Part shown: piece by piece, positions 7,420 to 13,697 of the stretch
Position numbering within the stretch: the stretch's first letter is position 1
Layout: each line of letters starts with the position of its first letter
Source of the DNA: CANGYM01 sp044235825
GTDB lineage: Bacteria; Pseudomonadota; Alphaproteobacteria; JAJTHO01; CANGYM01
NCBI GenBank assembly: GCA_044235825.1
Contig: JBIIHL010000034.1
Coordinates: 1-13,697, forward strand
Direction: 5' to 3'
Length of the DNA stretch: 13,697 nt
Translations under genes and position numbers: made by a program
Notes under the pieces: generated by a model
What the model saw: the letters and a program-made list of their open reading frames with translations, nothing else
Told to the model about the DNA's origin: nothing
The model's database searches: none

Positions 7420-8406
7420 CTATGCCCGCCCTACGCCCTGCTCTCCCCGACTTTTCCATAAAGAATACAGAATACCCGAAGCCAGTAAAAGAATCGTAAC
7501 GCCCAGGCTGATGACGGCCGGCACTTTTTCAATACCCAACATATCGGCGGCCAGAACTTTGCCCCCGATGAAAACCAACACCACCGCCAAACTGTATTTC
7601 AGATAATGGAACCGGTGAATGATGGCGGCCAAGGCAAAATACAGCGCCCGCAGCCCCAAAATGGCAAAAATGTTGCTGGTGTACACGATATAGGGGTCTT
7701 TGGTGATGGCGAAAATGGCGGGAATGCTGTCCACGGCAAAAATCACATCGGCAAATTCCACCAAAATCAGGGCCAGAAACAACGGGGTGACAAACCGCTT
7801 TTTTTTGTTTGGATTGTCGGGATCGGGCAATTTGACAAAAAAACTGTGGCCATGCAGCGTGTTGGTCACAGGCAGATGGTTTCTGAGCCATTTTAGCAAG
7901 ATATTATCCGACAAATCCGGCTGTTTTTCCTTAGCAAACAGCATCTTGATCCCCGTTCCCACCAAAAAGACGGCAAAAATCAGCAAAATCCATTCAAACC
8001 GCGCCACCAAGGCGGCCCCGACGCCAATCATGATGCCCCGCAGGATCACAACCCCCAAAATCCCCCACACCAAAACCCGATGCTGGTATTTTCGGGGGAT
8101 GGCAAAAAAACTGAAAATCATGGAAATGACAAAAATGTTATCCAGCGCCAAGGTTTTTTCGATCAAAAACCCCGTCAGGTATTCCTTGCCCGCTTGGGGG
8201 CCAAATTCAAACCACACCCAGCCACCAAAACACAGCGCCAGAATGATATAAAAGGCACTGAGGCCCAAACTTTCCCGAACCCCAATATCATGGTCCTTTT
8301 TGTTCAAAAACCCCAAGTCAAACACCAACAGGCCTAGAACAACCGCAAAAAACACACACCAAACCCAAACGGCCTTACCCATCCAAAGAGCGGTTAAAAG
8401 ATCCAT
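7420..8406 (-). CDS. TerC/Alx family integral membrane protein
   Basis: A 328-aa polytopic membrane protein of the TerC family, whose characterised members are tied to tellurite resistance (TerC) and to manganese export or pH response (Alx, MeeF/MeeY). Both signature acidic motifs are present: EKTLALDNIFV (E83, D89) and VEFADVIFAVDSIPAIFA (E217, D220, D226), in adjacent transmembrane helices that form the presumed metal site. About nine hydrophobic segments are visible, with a hydrophilic cytoplasmic loop around residues 158-206. Length matches Alx (about 320 aa). An AGGA ribosome binding site overlaps the nuoH stop codon, and only 12 bp separate the genes, so it is probably co-transcribed with nuoGH. 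That gap leaves no room for the yybP-ykoY manganese riboswitch that controls many relatives. Confidence 0.92.
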   Translation of the reverse strand: MDLLTALWMGKAVWVWCVFFAVVLGLLVFDLGFLNKKDHDIGVRESLGLSAFYIILALCFGGWVWFEFGPQAGKEYLTGFLIEKTLALDNIFVISMIFSFFAIPRKYQHRVLVWGILGVVILRGIMIGVGAALVARFEWILLIFAVFLVGTGIKMLFAKEKQPDLSDNILLKWLRNHLPVTNTLHGHSFFVKLPDPDNPNKKKRFVTPLFLALILVEFADVIFAVDSIPAIFAITKDPYIVYTSNIFAILGLRALYFALAAIIHRFHYLKYSLAVVLVFIGGKVLAADMLGIEKVPAVISLGVTILLLASGILYSLWKSRGEQGVGRA

Positions 8407-8418
8407 GTCACTCTGTTC

Positions 8419-9426
8419 CTATACTGTTAAAAGACGATACGCGGCCGTCACAATCACCATCACCAGACTGAGGGGAAGAAAAACCTTCCACCCCAAACGC
8501 ATCAACTGATCATAACGATAGCGTGGGAACGTAGCACGCACCCAGATAAAACAAAACAGGATAAATATAATTTTTAGCACGAACCAAACAATCCCAGGAA
8601 TGGCCGTCAGCAGGGGAATATCCAGCGGCGGCAGCCAGCCACCCATAAACAAAATCGTGGTCATGCCCGCCATCAGGATCATGTTGGCGTATTCGCCTAG
8701 AAAGAACAGGGCAAAGCTCATGGAGGAATACTCCACAAAATAACCGGCCACCAGTTCCGATTCTCCCTCTGGCAAATCAAAGGGGGCGCGGTTGGTTTCC
8801 GCCAGCGTGGAAATAAAAAACACGATAAACATGGGAAACAGGGGGATCATGAACCAGCCGTCCTTTTGGGCCAGCACAATGTCCGTCACATTCATGGACC
8901 CCACCATGAGCAGGACCGTGACAATGACAAAGCCCATGGACACTTCGTAGCTGACCATCTGCGCGGCGGAGCGCATGGCCCCCAAAAACGCATACTTTGA
9001 ATTGCTGGCCCACCCCGCCACAATAATCCCGTACACCCCCAGCGAGGAAATGGCAAACAGATACAAAATACCCACATTGATGTTGGCCAGAACCAAGGGC
9101 TTTCCGTCATCCGTCATGCCAAAAGGCACCACCGCCCACGCCACCAACGCCAAAACAAACGTCAGCATGGGGGCCCCGATAAACAGCCAGCGATTGGCTC
9201 CGCTGGGGAAAATGGTTTCCTTGGTGAACAATTTTAATCCATCAGCCAAGGGTTGCAGCAAGCCAAACGGACCCACCACGTTGGGACCCTTGCGCAGCTG
9301 CATCGCCCCGATGACTTTTCTTTCGAAATATGTCAAATACGCCACCGCCACCAGCAATGGCACCGTAATGGCCAAGGCCCCAAGGACCATGTACAAAACA
9401 TCCCAGAAAAGCGGATTATCAAACAC
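8419..9426 (-). CDS. nuoH: NADH-quinone oxidoreductase subunit H
   Basis: NuoH (ND1) is the membrane subunit of complex I that forms much of the quinone-binding chamber where the membrane arm meets the peripheral arm. The 335-aa sequence has the conserved ERKVIGAMQLRKGPNVVGP block (residues 35-53) followed by LLQPLADGLKLFTKE, and the second signature ETNRAPFDLPEGESELVAGY (210-229), which lines the quinone channel. About eight transmembrane segments are present. The start codon is GTG (9426), sharing one base with the TAG stop of nuoG (TAGTG), which suggests coupling. In most bacteria nuoI follows; here terC does, so the complex I locus is interrupted. Confidence 0.97.
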   Translation of the reverse strand: MFDNPLFWDVLYMVLGALAITVPLLVAVAYLTYFERKVIGAMQLRKGPNVVGPFGLLQPLADGLKLFTKETIFPSGANRWLFIGAPMLTFVLALVAWAVVPFGMTDDGKPLVLANINVGILYLFAISSLGVYGIIVAGWASNSKYAFLGAMRSAAQMVSYEVSMGFVIVTVLLMVGSMNVTDIVLAQKDGWFMIPLFPMFIVFFISTLAETNRAPFDLPEGESELVAGYFVEYSSMSFALFFLGEYANMILMAGMTTILFMGGWLPPLDIPLLTAIPGIVWFVLKIIFILFCFIWVRATFPRYRYDQLMRLGWKVFLPLSLVMVIVTAAYRLLTV

Positions 9427-11480
9427 TAAGCCACCGCTTTTTTGTTATCAGGATTCTGGGCCCCATGCACAAAAACACGGGTACATTCGGCCATGGTTTT
9501 GGACGCCCGCGAAATGGGATCGGTCTGGTAAAAGTTGGTGACAGGGGATACCAGCGGATCCTTCTCCAGCGTCTTCGGGCTTTGGGGAAAACGGGTCCAC
9601 GACGGCGCTGGACACTGATCCCGCAGCGACAGAAATGGATACACCTGAACCATGGCCGAGCGCACATCATCCAGCGTGCGATACCCCAACGATACCCCCG
9701 CAATATGATCGGCGAGGGCGCGGAAAATCTTCCAATCCTCTTTGGCCAAGTGGGGGGGCGTCACGGCGGGCAGGGCCTCTTGGATGCGGCCCTCGGTATT
9801 GACGTACAGGGCCTGCTTTTCCGTATAGGCCGCGCCGGGCAAAATAATGTCCGCGTAATGGGCGGCCTTGTCCCCGTGATGCCCCTGATAAATCACAAAG
9901 GCCTTTTCCAAAACATCCGTGGGCACATCATCCGCCCCATACAGATACAGCGTGGTGATGCTGCCGGTGCGAACGGCATCAAACAGGGCCTGCTGCCCCC
10001 CCTGCGTCACGAATCCCAAATCCAGCGCCGCAAGCGTGCCCACAGTGTGATGCAACACATTAAACCCGTTAAAATCCGGCGCAATCATGCCCAATTGCTC
10101 TGCCAGATCGGCGGCGTAGGCATAAATGGCTTCCCCGTCAGAGCGAGAGAACACAGACGCGCCCAAAATCAAAGCGGGACGCTGGGCTTTTTTCAGGATG
10201 GCCCCAAAATCCCCTGCCCCTTTGGCCAAGGTGCGCAGCGCATCCGGCGTGTTGCCCAAATCGTGATAGGGATAGGTCAAATCCACCGCATCCCCCACAA
10301 CCCCCACGGGCAGGCCATTTTGCAAATACCGTTTGCGAATGCGGGCGTTGATGAGGGGGGCTTCCCAGCGGGGATTCACCCCCACCAGCAACAGAGCATC
10401 CACCGATTCCAGCCCCGCAATGGTGGTGTTCAGCAGATAACGCGACCGAACATCGCGGGGAAACACGCCCCCCCCTGCCCCATCATAATGGGCAACACCG
10501 GCGGCATCCAAAAGGATTTTGAAAACAAACACCGATTCCAAATCTGCCAAAGGCCCCCCTACGGCGGCCACGGTCTGGGGCTGGGCAAAGCGGCCTGCGG
10601 TGGCCCGCAGGGCTTGGTCCCAAGAGGCCTCTTTCAAGTCGCCTTGCTGGCGGATATAGGGACGGTCCAGACGTTGATATTTCAGGCCGTCACAGGCATA
10701 GCGGGTTTTATCGCCAATCCACTCTTCGTTGATGTCTTCGTTCAGACGGGGCAGGATCCGCAAAACCTCTGACCCCCGCACGTCAATGCGGATGTTGCTG
10801 CCCACGGCATCCAAAACGTCGATGGATTCCGTTTTGTCCAATTCCCACGGGCGGGCATGAAACGCATAGGGCTTGCTGGTCAAGGCCCCCACGGGACACA
10901 AATCAATGATGTTGCCGGATAGCTCGCTGGCCACGGGTTTGCCCAGCGTGGTGATTTCCATGGATTCGCCGCGCCCCACCGCGCCCAAGGCCGGCACGCC
11001 CGCAATATCCTCAGCAAAGCGCACACACCGCGTGCAGTGAATACACCGCGTCATCACGGTTTTGATCAGGGGGCCCATGTCTTTTTCAGAAACGGCCCGT
11101 TTGTCTTCGTGATAGCGGCTTTTGTCCATGCCATATCCCATGGCTTGGTCCTGCAAGTCGCATTCACCGCCCTGATCGCAGATAGGGCAATCCAGGGGGT
11201 GGTTGATCAGCAAAAATTCCATGGCGCCGCGACGGGCTTTTTGAACGCGATCATTGTTGGTGTGAATGACCATCCCCTCGGCCGCGGGCATGGCGCACGA
11301 GGCAATGGGCTTTGGCGCTTTTTCCAGATCCACCAAACACATGCGGCAGTTGCCGGCGATTTTCAGACGATCGTGGTAACAAAACCGCGGAATTTCAACG
11401 CCGGCCAATTCGCATGCCTGAAGCACCGTCACACCCGCAGGGACCTCTAAGGTTTTTTCATCAATGGTCAGGGTGGGCAT
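9426..11480 (-). CDS. nuoG: NADH-quinone oxidoreductase subunit G
   Basis: NuoG (75-kDa homologue) carries iron-sulphur clusters in the peripheral arm of complex I and passes electrons from NADH towards quinone. In 684 aa the ligands of three clusters are visible: a 2Fe-2S set C34, C45, C48 and C62; the 4Fe-4S set H94, C98, C101 and C107 (HPLDCPICDQGGEC); and the 4Fe-4S set C146, C149, C152 and C195. No fourth N-terminal cysteine set (N7) is evident, as usual for alphaproteobacterial and mitochondrial forms. The rest is the molybdopterin-oxidoreductase-like domain without an obvious active site. The ATG at 11480 is preceded in frame by a stop 24 bases upstream and has no Shine-Dalgarno sequence. 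nuoF is not upstream; instead there is a short intergenic region and a divergent tRNA. Confidence 0.97.
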   Translation of the reverse strand: MPTLTIDEKTLEVPAGVTVLQACELAGVEIPRFCYHDRLKIAGNCRMCLVDLEKAPKPIASCAMPAAEGMVIHTNNDRVQKARRGAMEFLLINHPLDCPICDQGGECDLQDQAMGYGMDKSRYHEDKRAVSEKDMGPLIKTVMTRCIHCTRCVRFAEDIAGVPALGAVGRGESMEITTLGKPVASELSGNIIDLCPVGALTSKPYAFHARPWELDKTESIDVLDAVGSNIRIDVRGSEVLRILPRLNEDINEEWIGDKTRYACDGLKYQRLDRPYIRQQGDLKEASWDQALRATAGRFAQPQTVAAVGGPLADLESVFVFKILLDAAGVAHYDGAGGGVFPRDVRSRYLLNTTIAGLESVDALLLVGVNPRWEAPLINARIRKRYLQNGLPVGVVGDAVDLTYPYHDLGNTPDALRTLAKGAGDFGAILKKAQRPALILGASVFSRSDGEAIYAYAADLAEQLGMIAPDFNGFNVLHHTVGTLAALDLGFVTQGGQQALFDAVRTGSITTLYLYGADDVPTDVLEKAFVIYQGHHGDKAAHYADIILPGAAYTEKQALYVNTEGRIQEALPAVTPPHLAKEDWKIFRALADHIAGVSLGYRTLDDVRSAMVQVYPFLSLRDQCPAPSWTRFPQSPKTLEKDPLVSPVTNFYQTDPISRASKTMAECTRVFVHGAQNPDNKKAVA

Positions 11481-11529
11481 GGAAAAACCGCAAGCTGTTT
11501 CTTCTTAGCCTTGTGTAGTCCAAAGCCAC

Positions 11530-11550
11530 ACAAAGCGCAAGGGGCTTTGT
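11530..11550. repeat. Perfect palindrome upstream of nuoG
   Basis: ACAAAGC, a 7-bp spacer and GCTTTGT form a perfect 7-bp inverted repeat about 50 bp before the nuoG start. The CAAAGC unit also occurs at 11521-11526. It could be an operator or a leader hairpin of the nuoGH-terC transcript. No convincing -35/-10 pair for nuoG was found around it. Confidence 0.4.
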
Positions 11551-11602
11551 CGCGCCCTTTTGTCAGGGCTGCGGAGCGTTTTTTTCGTGCTGCATAAGGC
11601 CA

Positions 11603-11631
11603 TTGACAATGGTTTGAGAATGCCCTAAAAA
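11603..11631 (+). promoter_or_regulatory. Promoter of tRNA-fMet
   Basis: A perfect -35 (TTGACA, 11603-11608), 17-bp spacer and a weaker -10 (TAAAAA, 11626-11631, 4 of 6). The bases just after the -10 (ACGCGCC) are GC-rich, the type of discriminator that makes stable-RNA promoters sensitive to ppGpp. The predicted start near 11638 leaves a precursor leader of about 11 bases. Confidence 0.65.
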
Positions 11632-11648
11632 ACGCGCCTTACCCATGA

Positions 11649-11725
<77 letters not shown>

Positions 11726-11756
11726 AGGTTTTTTTAGGGATTTTATGGGGTTGGGG

Positions 11757-12638
11757 TTATTGGCGGGTGGTGTTTGCCAGTGAGACCAAAAAATTACTCA
11801 CTAGATGAACTGGACTTGTTGGGTTTATAATATTTCTTTGGGTTATTCCGAATTTTTCTAAACAGTCGCGAATGTATACACCAATCCTAGATGAATCGTT
11901 TTCTAAATCGACAGCATCATTCACCATGCCCCTAAGCTTCTTTTCAGCGGCCTCTTTGTATCTTTCTTTATACCCCTCATCAGTTGGGCGGCCATAAACA
12001 CTGACCAAATGACAAAGCTGGCGCAGCTCCCATGCTTGCTCGCCTAACTCTTTTAAAAGCTCCTCTTTTTCCTCTTCAGAAGCAGAGAACACTTGAAGCG
12101 CAGCATCATCAAAGGATTTCCTTTTTTGCTGAAACGTCTCAGCCACAGATTCCCCTTTTTCCCCGAAAAGAGCCATAACATGGTGGGTTATCTTTTGAAA
12201 CCATGCCCCCTCTTGGTTTAACTTTGGATGGGGCATGTCAGGCAAAAGCTTAGAAAATGCATCCAGTGAGGTCTTAAGGGGGGTAAAGGCTTTTTTTATC
12301 TTTTGTATTTTTTCTTCTTTTTCTGCTTTTAAGTCTGATACTCTTTTTTGTAATTCTTCTCCTGATAGACTCTGATTATCCTTTTGTTCTTGCCTGCGAA
12401 TCACATCAATTTCATCCAAAATCCTCTCTATTTCATAAATATCATGTGTTACTCGATACACGTCCCACATGCTTTTATGGCAGATTTGAACCTCACCAAA
12501 TGTAGTAATGGCCTCACAGGCTGGGCCTGCAGAAGGATGGCTGAAAAATATTCCGTTAAAATAATCACCGTGATATACCCACTGGGCTGAAAACTTTCTT
12601 TCTGTTGAAGAGGAACTTTTATTTTGAGCCATGGCCAC
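11757..12638 (-). CDS. C-terminal half of a split RelA/SpoT-like protein (-1 frame)
   Basis: An open frame of 293 aa from a GTG at 12638; an ATG at 12632 is also possible. It is better read as the continuation of the upstream ORF after a -1 frameshift at 12647-12653, which gives 296 residues from this frame in a 553-aa whole. The early part contains GDYFNGIFFSH, then FGEVQICHKSMWDVYRVTHDIYEIER. The latter resembles the glutamate motif of RelA/SpoT synthetase-type nucleotidyltransferases (E-x-Q, then a helix ending H-x-x-YE-x-x-R); the key glutamate would be E309 of the joined protein. Next come a charged, probably coiled-coil stretch (about 325-375) and a helical C-terminal region I do not recognise. 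The ribosome binding site for an independent start is weak. Base composition is more AT-rich than in the neighbouring nuo genes. Confidence 0.6.
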   Translation of the reverse strand: MAMAQNKSSSSTERKFSAQWVYHGDYFNGIFFSHPSAGPACEAITTFGEVQICHKSMWDVYRVTHDIYEIERILDEIDVIRRQEQKDNQSLSGEELQKRVSDLKAEKEEKIQKIKKAFTPLKTSLDAFSKLLPDMPHPKLNQEGAWFQKITHHVMALFGEKGESVAETFQQKRKSFDDAALQVFSASEEEKEELLKELGEQAWELRQLCHLVSVYGRPTDEGYKERYKEAAEKKLRGMVNDAVDLENDSSRIGVYIRDCLEKFGITQRNIINPTSPVHLVSNFLVSLANTTRQ

Positions 12639-13417
12639 AAATTTTTCTTTTTTAAAAACAAATATTCCAAGTTTGGTGTTAACTCAGGTAATGGAATAGG
12701 GGAACATTTCAGAGGACTTCCTGATAATTTTTGAGCATAATCCGCTACCGTAAGCAAAGTATCTGTAAAAATATTCCTTAACCTGCTATCCCCAAAAACG
12801 ATCATTATACGGATAAGATCCTTCATGTCATCAAAACAGCCTTTCTTTTCATGGATTAGCTTGTTTAACGCCGTTTTATATTTTTTATAGCCCTGCCCTG
12901 GGGCCACCACCACTTCTAAATGCGACTGCAAAATCTGATTTAAACGCTCTACGCTCTCTTTCATAACCTCAGCCGTTACAGGGGCGCCAGATGACAAGGG
13001 CTTATAGGGATGTGATTCTCCGATAGGGGTGGCGTTGTTGGCTGCTGGCGCAGCCGAAACAGTCCCTAAGAAACTTCCATAGTGGTACAAAGGGGTATCT
13101 GAGCCTTTGTCCAAATAGGTCTCTTGCAGAATGGCTTGAATGGTGCCTTCTATTGTTGGTTTTTTTAAAGTGGCAATGTCGAAGTCCGAATTTGAAAAAG
13201 GCAGTTTAAAAGAGTTTAGAACCACACCAGCATCCGGATGATGCAAAGCAAACGCCATCACGGACGCTGTTGCGGCAATCGACACCAGTTCAATAAGATT
13301 TTGTTGCATCTGCGCAACTGGCGAGATGCCATTTTCATCTTTTTTATATAAGTCATATAAGGGACGAAGCTCGTCTTCTCTGGAAGAAGGGGAATCAGGG
13401 GAAAGGGGCTCAGACAT
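12449..13417 (-). CDS. N-terminal half of a split RelA/SpoT-like protein (0 frame)
   Basis: A 322-aa frame starting at ATG 13417. Residues 1-257 look like genuine protein. The last 65 residues, which overlap the other frame, have the irregular composition of an out-of-frame tail. Residues 35-60 contain a moderately hydrophobic helix (ELVSIAATASVMAFAL). Residues 176-208 read GYKKYKTALNKLIHE ... MKDLIRIMIVF, which resembles the aspartate motif of RelA/SpoT-type nucleotidyltransferase domains (here D200). The matching glutamate motif is missing from this frame and present in the -1 frame. Translation in frame would thus give a truncated domain. The promoter sits so close that the message may be leaderless, and no Shine-Dalgarno sequence is seen. 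It lies just downstream of tRNA-Gln on the same strand. The fold assignment is by eye and tentative. Confidence 0.55.
   Translation of the reverse strand: MSEPLSPDSPSSREDELRPLYDLYKKDENGISPVAQMQQNLIELVSIAATASVMAFALHHPDAGVVLNSFKLPFSNSDFDIATLKKPTIEGTIQAILQETYLDKGSDTPLYHYGSFLGTVSAAPAANNATPIGESHPYKPLSSGAPVTAEVMKESVERLNQILQSHLEVVVAPGQGYKKYKTALNKLIHEKKGCFDDMKDLIRIMIVFGDSRLRNIFTDTLLTVADYAQKLSGSPLKCSPIPLPELTPNLEYLFLKKKNLWPWLKIKVPLQQKESFQPSGYITVIILTEYFSAILLQAQPVRPLLHLVRFKSAIKACGTCIE
12647..12653 (-). other. Candidate -1 frameshift site (A AAA AAG)
   Basis: The minus strand reads TTA AAA AAG AAA in the frame of the upstream ORF (codons 255-258), so A-AAA-AAG is phased exactly as at the dnaX slippery site. 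Slipping back one base re-reads G as the first base of GAA and enters the downstream ORF, which then continues to the stop at 11757. Only a weak hairpin can be drawn downstream (TTTG ... CAAA enclosing GGC-CATG-GCT), and only a poor GGA lies upstream as a possible stimulator. Alternatives are polymerase slippage on the A run, a real one-base deletion, or a homopolymer sequencing error. Confidence 0.55.
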
Positions 13418-13424
13418 GAGATCA

Positions 13425-13452
13425 AATATAAACTTATTTTTCTATAAATCAA
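13425..13452 (-). promoter_or_regulatory. Possible promoter of the RelA/SpoT-like gene
   Basis: The minus strand has TTGATT (13447-13452), a 16-bp spacer and TATATT (13425-13430). Only seven bases separate the -10 from the ATG at 13417, so a transcript from here would start at or within a base of the start codon. The region is generally AT-rich, so the match may be fortuitous; read-through from tRNA-Gln is the alternative. Confidence 0.4.
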
Positions 13453-13493
13453 TCTATTTTCCCCTAAAACACCGTACCCATCCAAAAAAAGGG

Positions 13494-13568
13494 TGGCTGG
13501 GGCGGAAGGATTCGAACCTACGCATGACGGTACCAAAAACCGTTGCCTTACCGCTTGGCTACGCCCCA
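13494..13568 (-). tRNA. tRNA-Gln (anticodon TTG), CCA encoded
   Basis: The 75-base minus-strand gene folds into a standard cloverleaf: acceptor TGGGGCG pairing with CGCCCCA, a D arm with GCCAAGCGGTAAGGC, anticodon stem ACGGT/ACCGT around the loop TTTTGGT (anticodon TTG), a T arm with GGTTCGAATCC, discriminator G and an encoded CCA. It is the 5' neighbour of the AT-rich split gene. Confidence 0.96.
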
Positions 13569-13579
13569 AGGGAAGACGC

Positions 13580-13607
13580 ATACTATCAAGACGCGGACAG
13601 ATTTCAA
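13580..13607 (-). promoter_or_regulatory. Promoter of tRNA-Gln
   Basis: TTGAAA (13602-13607), a 16-bp spacer and TAGTAT (13580-13585) on the minus strand. The predicted start near 13573 lies about five bases before the mature tRNA, a normal arrangement. It fits between the stop of the partial upstream gene and the tRNA. Confidence 0.55.
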
Positions 13608-13614
13608 GGGGAAG

Positions 13615-13697
13615 TTACAGCGCATCCGCGATTTTTTTGGCCATTTCTCGCGTGCCCAAAACGGCTTTGGGGGGGACCTCCAGCGTCAGATCGGCGG
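13615..13697 (-). CDS. C-terminus of an unidentified protein (partial)
   Basis: The minus strand is open from the right edge to a TAA at 13615-13617 and encodes the last 27 residues of a protein, ending GTREMAKKIADAL. Codon use and composition match the surrounding GC-richer genes, unlike the AT-rich block beyond tRNA-Gln. The ending loosely recalls the C-termini of isopropylmalate/isocitrate dehydrogenases (a GT-x-EM then a short helix), but it is too short to assign, so I leave it unnamed. Confidence 0.55.
   Translation of the reverse strand, partial: ADLTLEVPPKAVLGTREMAKKIADAL

Noticed and set aside
8407..8418. Search for a manganese (yybP-ykoY) riboswitch before terC
   Set aside because: Only 12 bp separate nuoH and terC; there is no room for the aptamer and no similarity was seen in the end of nuoH.
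9465..10772. Long plus-strand open frame (435 aa) opposite nuoG
   Set aside because: It is a shadow of the GC-rich nuoG coding strand, low in acidic residues and rich in G, H, Q and R, with no recognisable domain.
11551..11585. Bulged hairpin (GCCC/GGGC plus CGC/GCG) followed near a run of seven T, terminator-like on the + strand
   Set aside because: No plus-strand gene lies upstream to be terminated, five extra bases separate stem and T run, and the stem is imperfect.
12449..12638. Two independent overlapping genes instead of one split gene
   Set aside because: The first ORF's tail loses protein-like composition exactly after the A run, while the second ORF's frame remains protein-like up to the same point; a single frameshifted gene explains both.
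11726..13493. Integrative element with attachment repeats
   Set aside because: No integrase, no copied tRNA 3' end at the far side and no direct repeats were found; only composition suggests transfer.

Overview
The window looks like a chromosomal segment of an alphaproteobacterium. NuoG and NuoH, sigma-54, KsgA/RsmA and TerC all read as alphaproteobacterial-type proteins. Three features point to a rearranged, possibly host-associated or deep-branching lineage (Holosporales, Rickettsiales or Micavibrio-like; inference only): nuoG-nuoH are cut off from the rest of the nuo cluster, two VirB6-type secretion channel paralogues sit inside a housekeeping operon, and a split RelA/SpoT-like protein lies between two tRNA genes. 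No rRNA, transposase, CRISPR array or phage structural gene is visible.

Layout, left to right. (1) The 3' end of pabB (+) converges on (2) a tightly packed minus-strand operon of about 6.3 kb. In transcription order this is a 733-aa VirB1-like/VirB6 fusion, a 518-aa VirB6/TrbL-like protein, cutA, rsmA and rpoN. The first four genes overlap by 1-4 bases, and rpoN follows 36 bp after rsmA. (3) A divergent intergenic region holds an operon promoter (-), a near-consensus sigma-70 promoter for a BrnA-type antitoxin (+), and two inverted repeats with a shared GT-N4-AC core whose centres are 63 bp apart. (4) An orphan brnA-like gene (+) has no brnT toxin beside it. (5) A minus-strand nuoG-nuoH-terC unit follows. 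(6) A 168-bp region contains a palindrome and the promoter of an initiator tRNA-fMet (+). (7) A visibly AT-richer block (about 11.73-13.49 kb) encodes two overlapping minus-strand ORFs that make sense as one 553-aa protein joined by a -1 frameshift. (8) tRNA-Gln(UUG) (-) comes next, with its own promoter. (9) The last 83 bases are the C-terminus of an unidentified minus-strand protein.

How the parts may work together. Both VirB6-type proteins have signal peptides and several membrane segments, and the first also carries a lysozyme-like peptidoglycan-cleaving domain, so together they could form the inner-membrane/periplasmic entry part of a type IV secretion channel whose other subunits are elsewhere. 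Their co-transcription with rsmA and rpoN would link channel synthesis to ribosome maturation and sigma-54 supply. The orphan antitoxin lies divergently at the head of this operon and could act on the shared control region. The most unusual element is the split RelA/SpoT-like gene. The conserved aspartate is in the first frame and the conserved EVQ glutamate is in the -1 frame. The junction is a perfect, correctly phased A-AAA-AAG heptamer, the dnaX-type slippery sequence. Frameshifting would therefore decide whether a complete nucleotidyltransferase-like domain is made; a simple indel or a sequencing error is the competing explanation.
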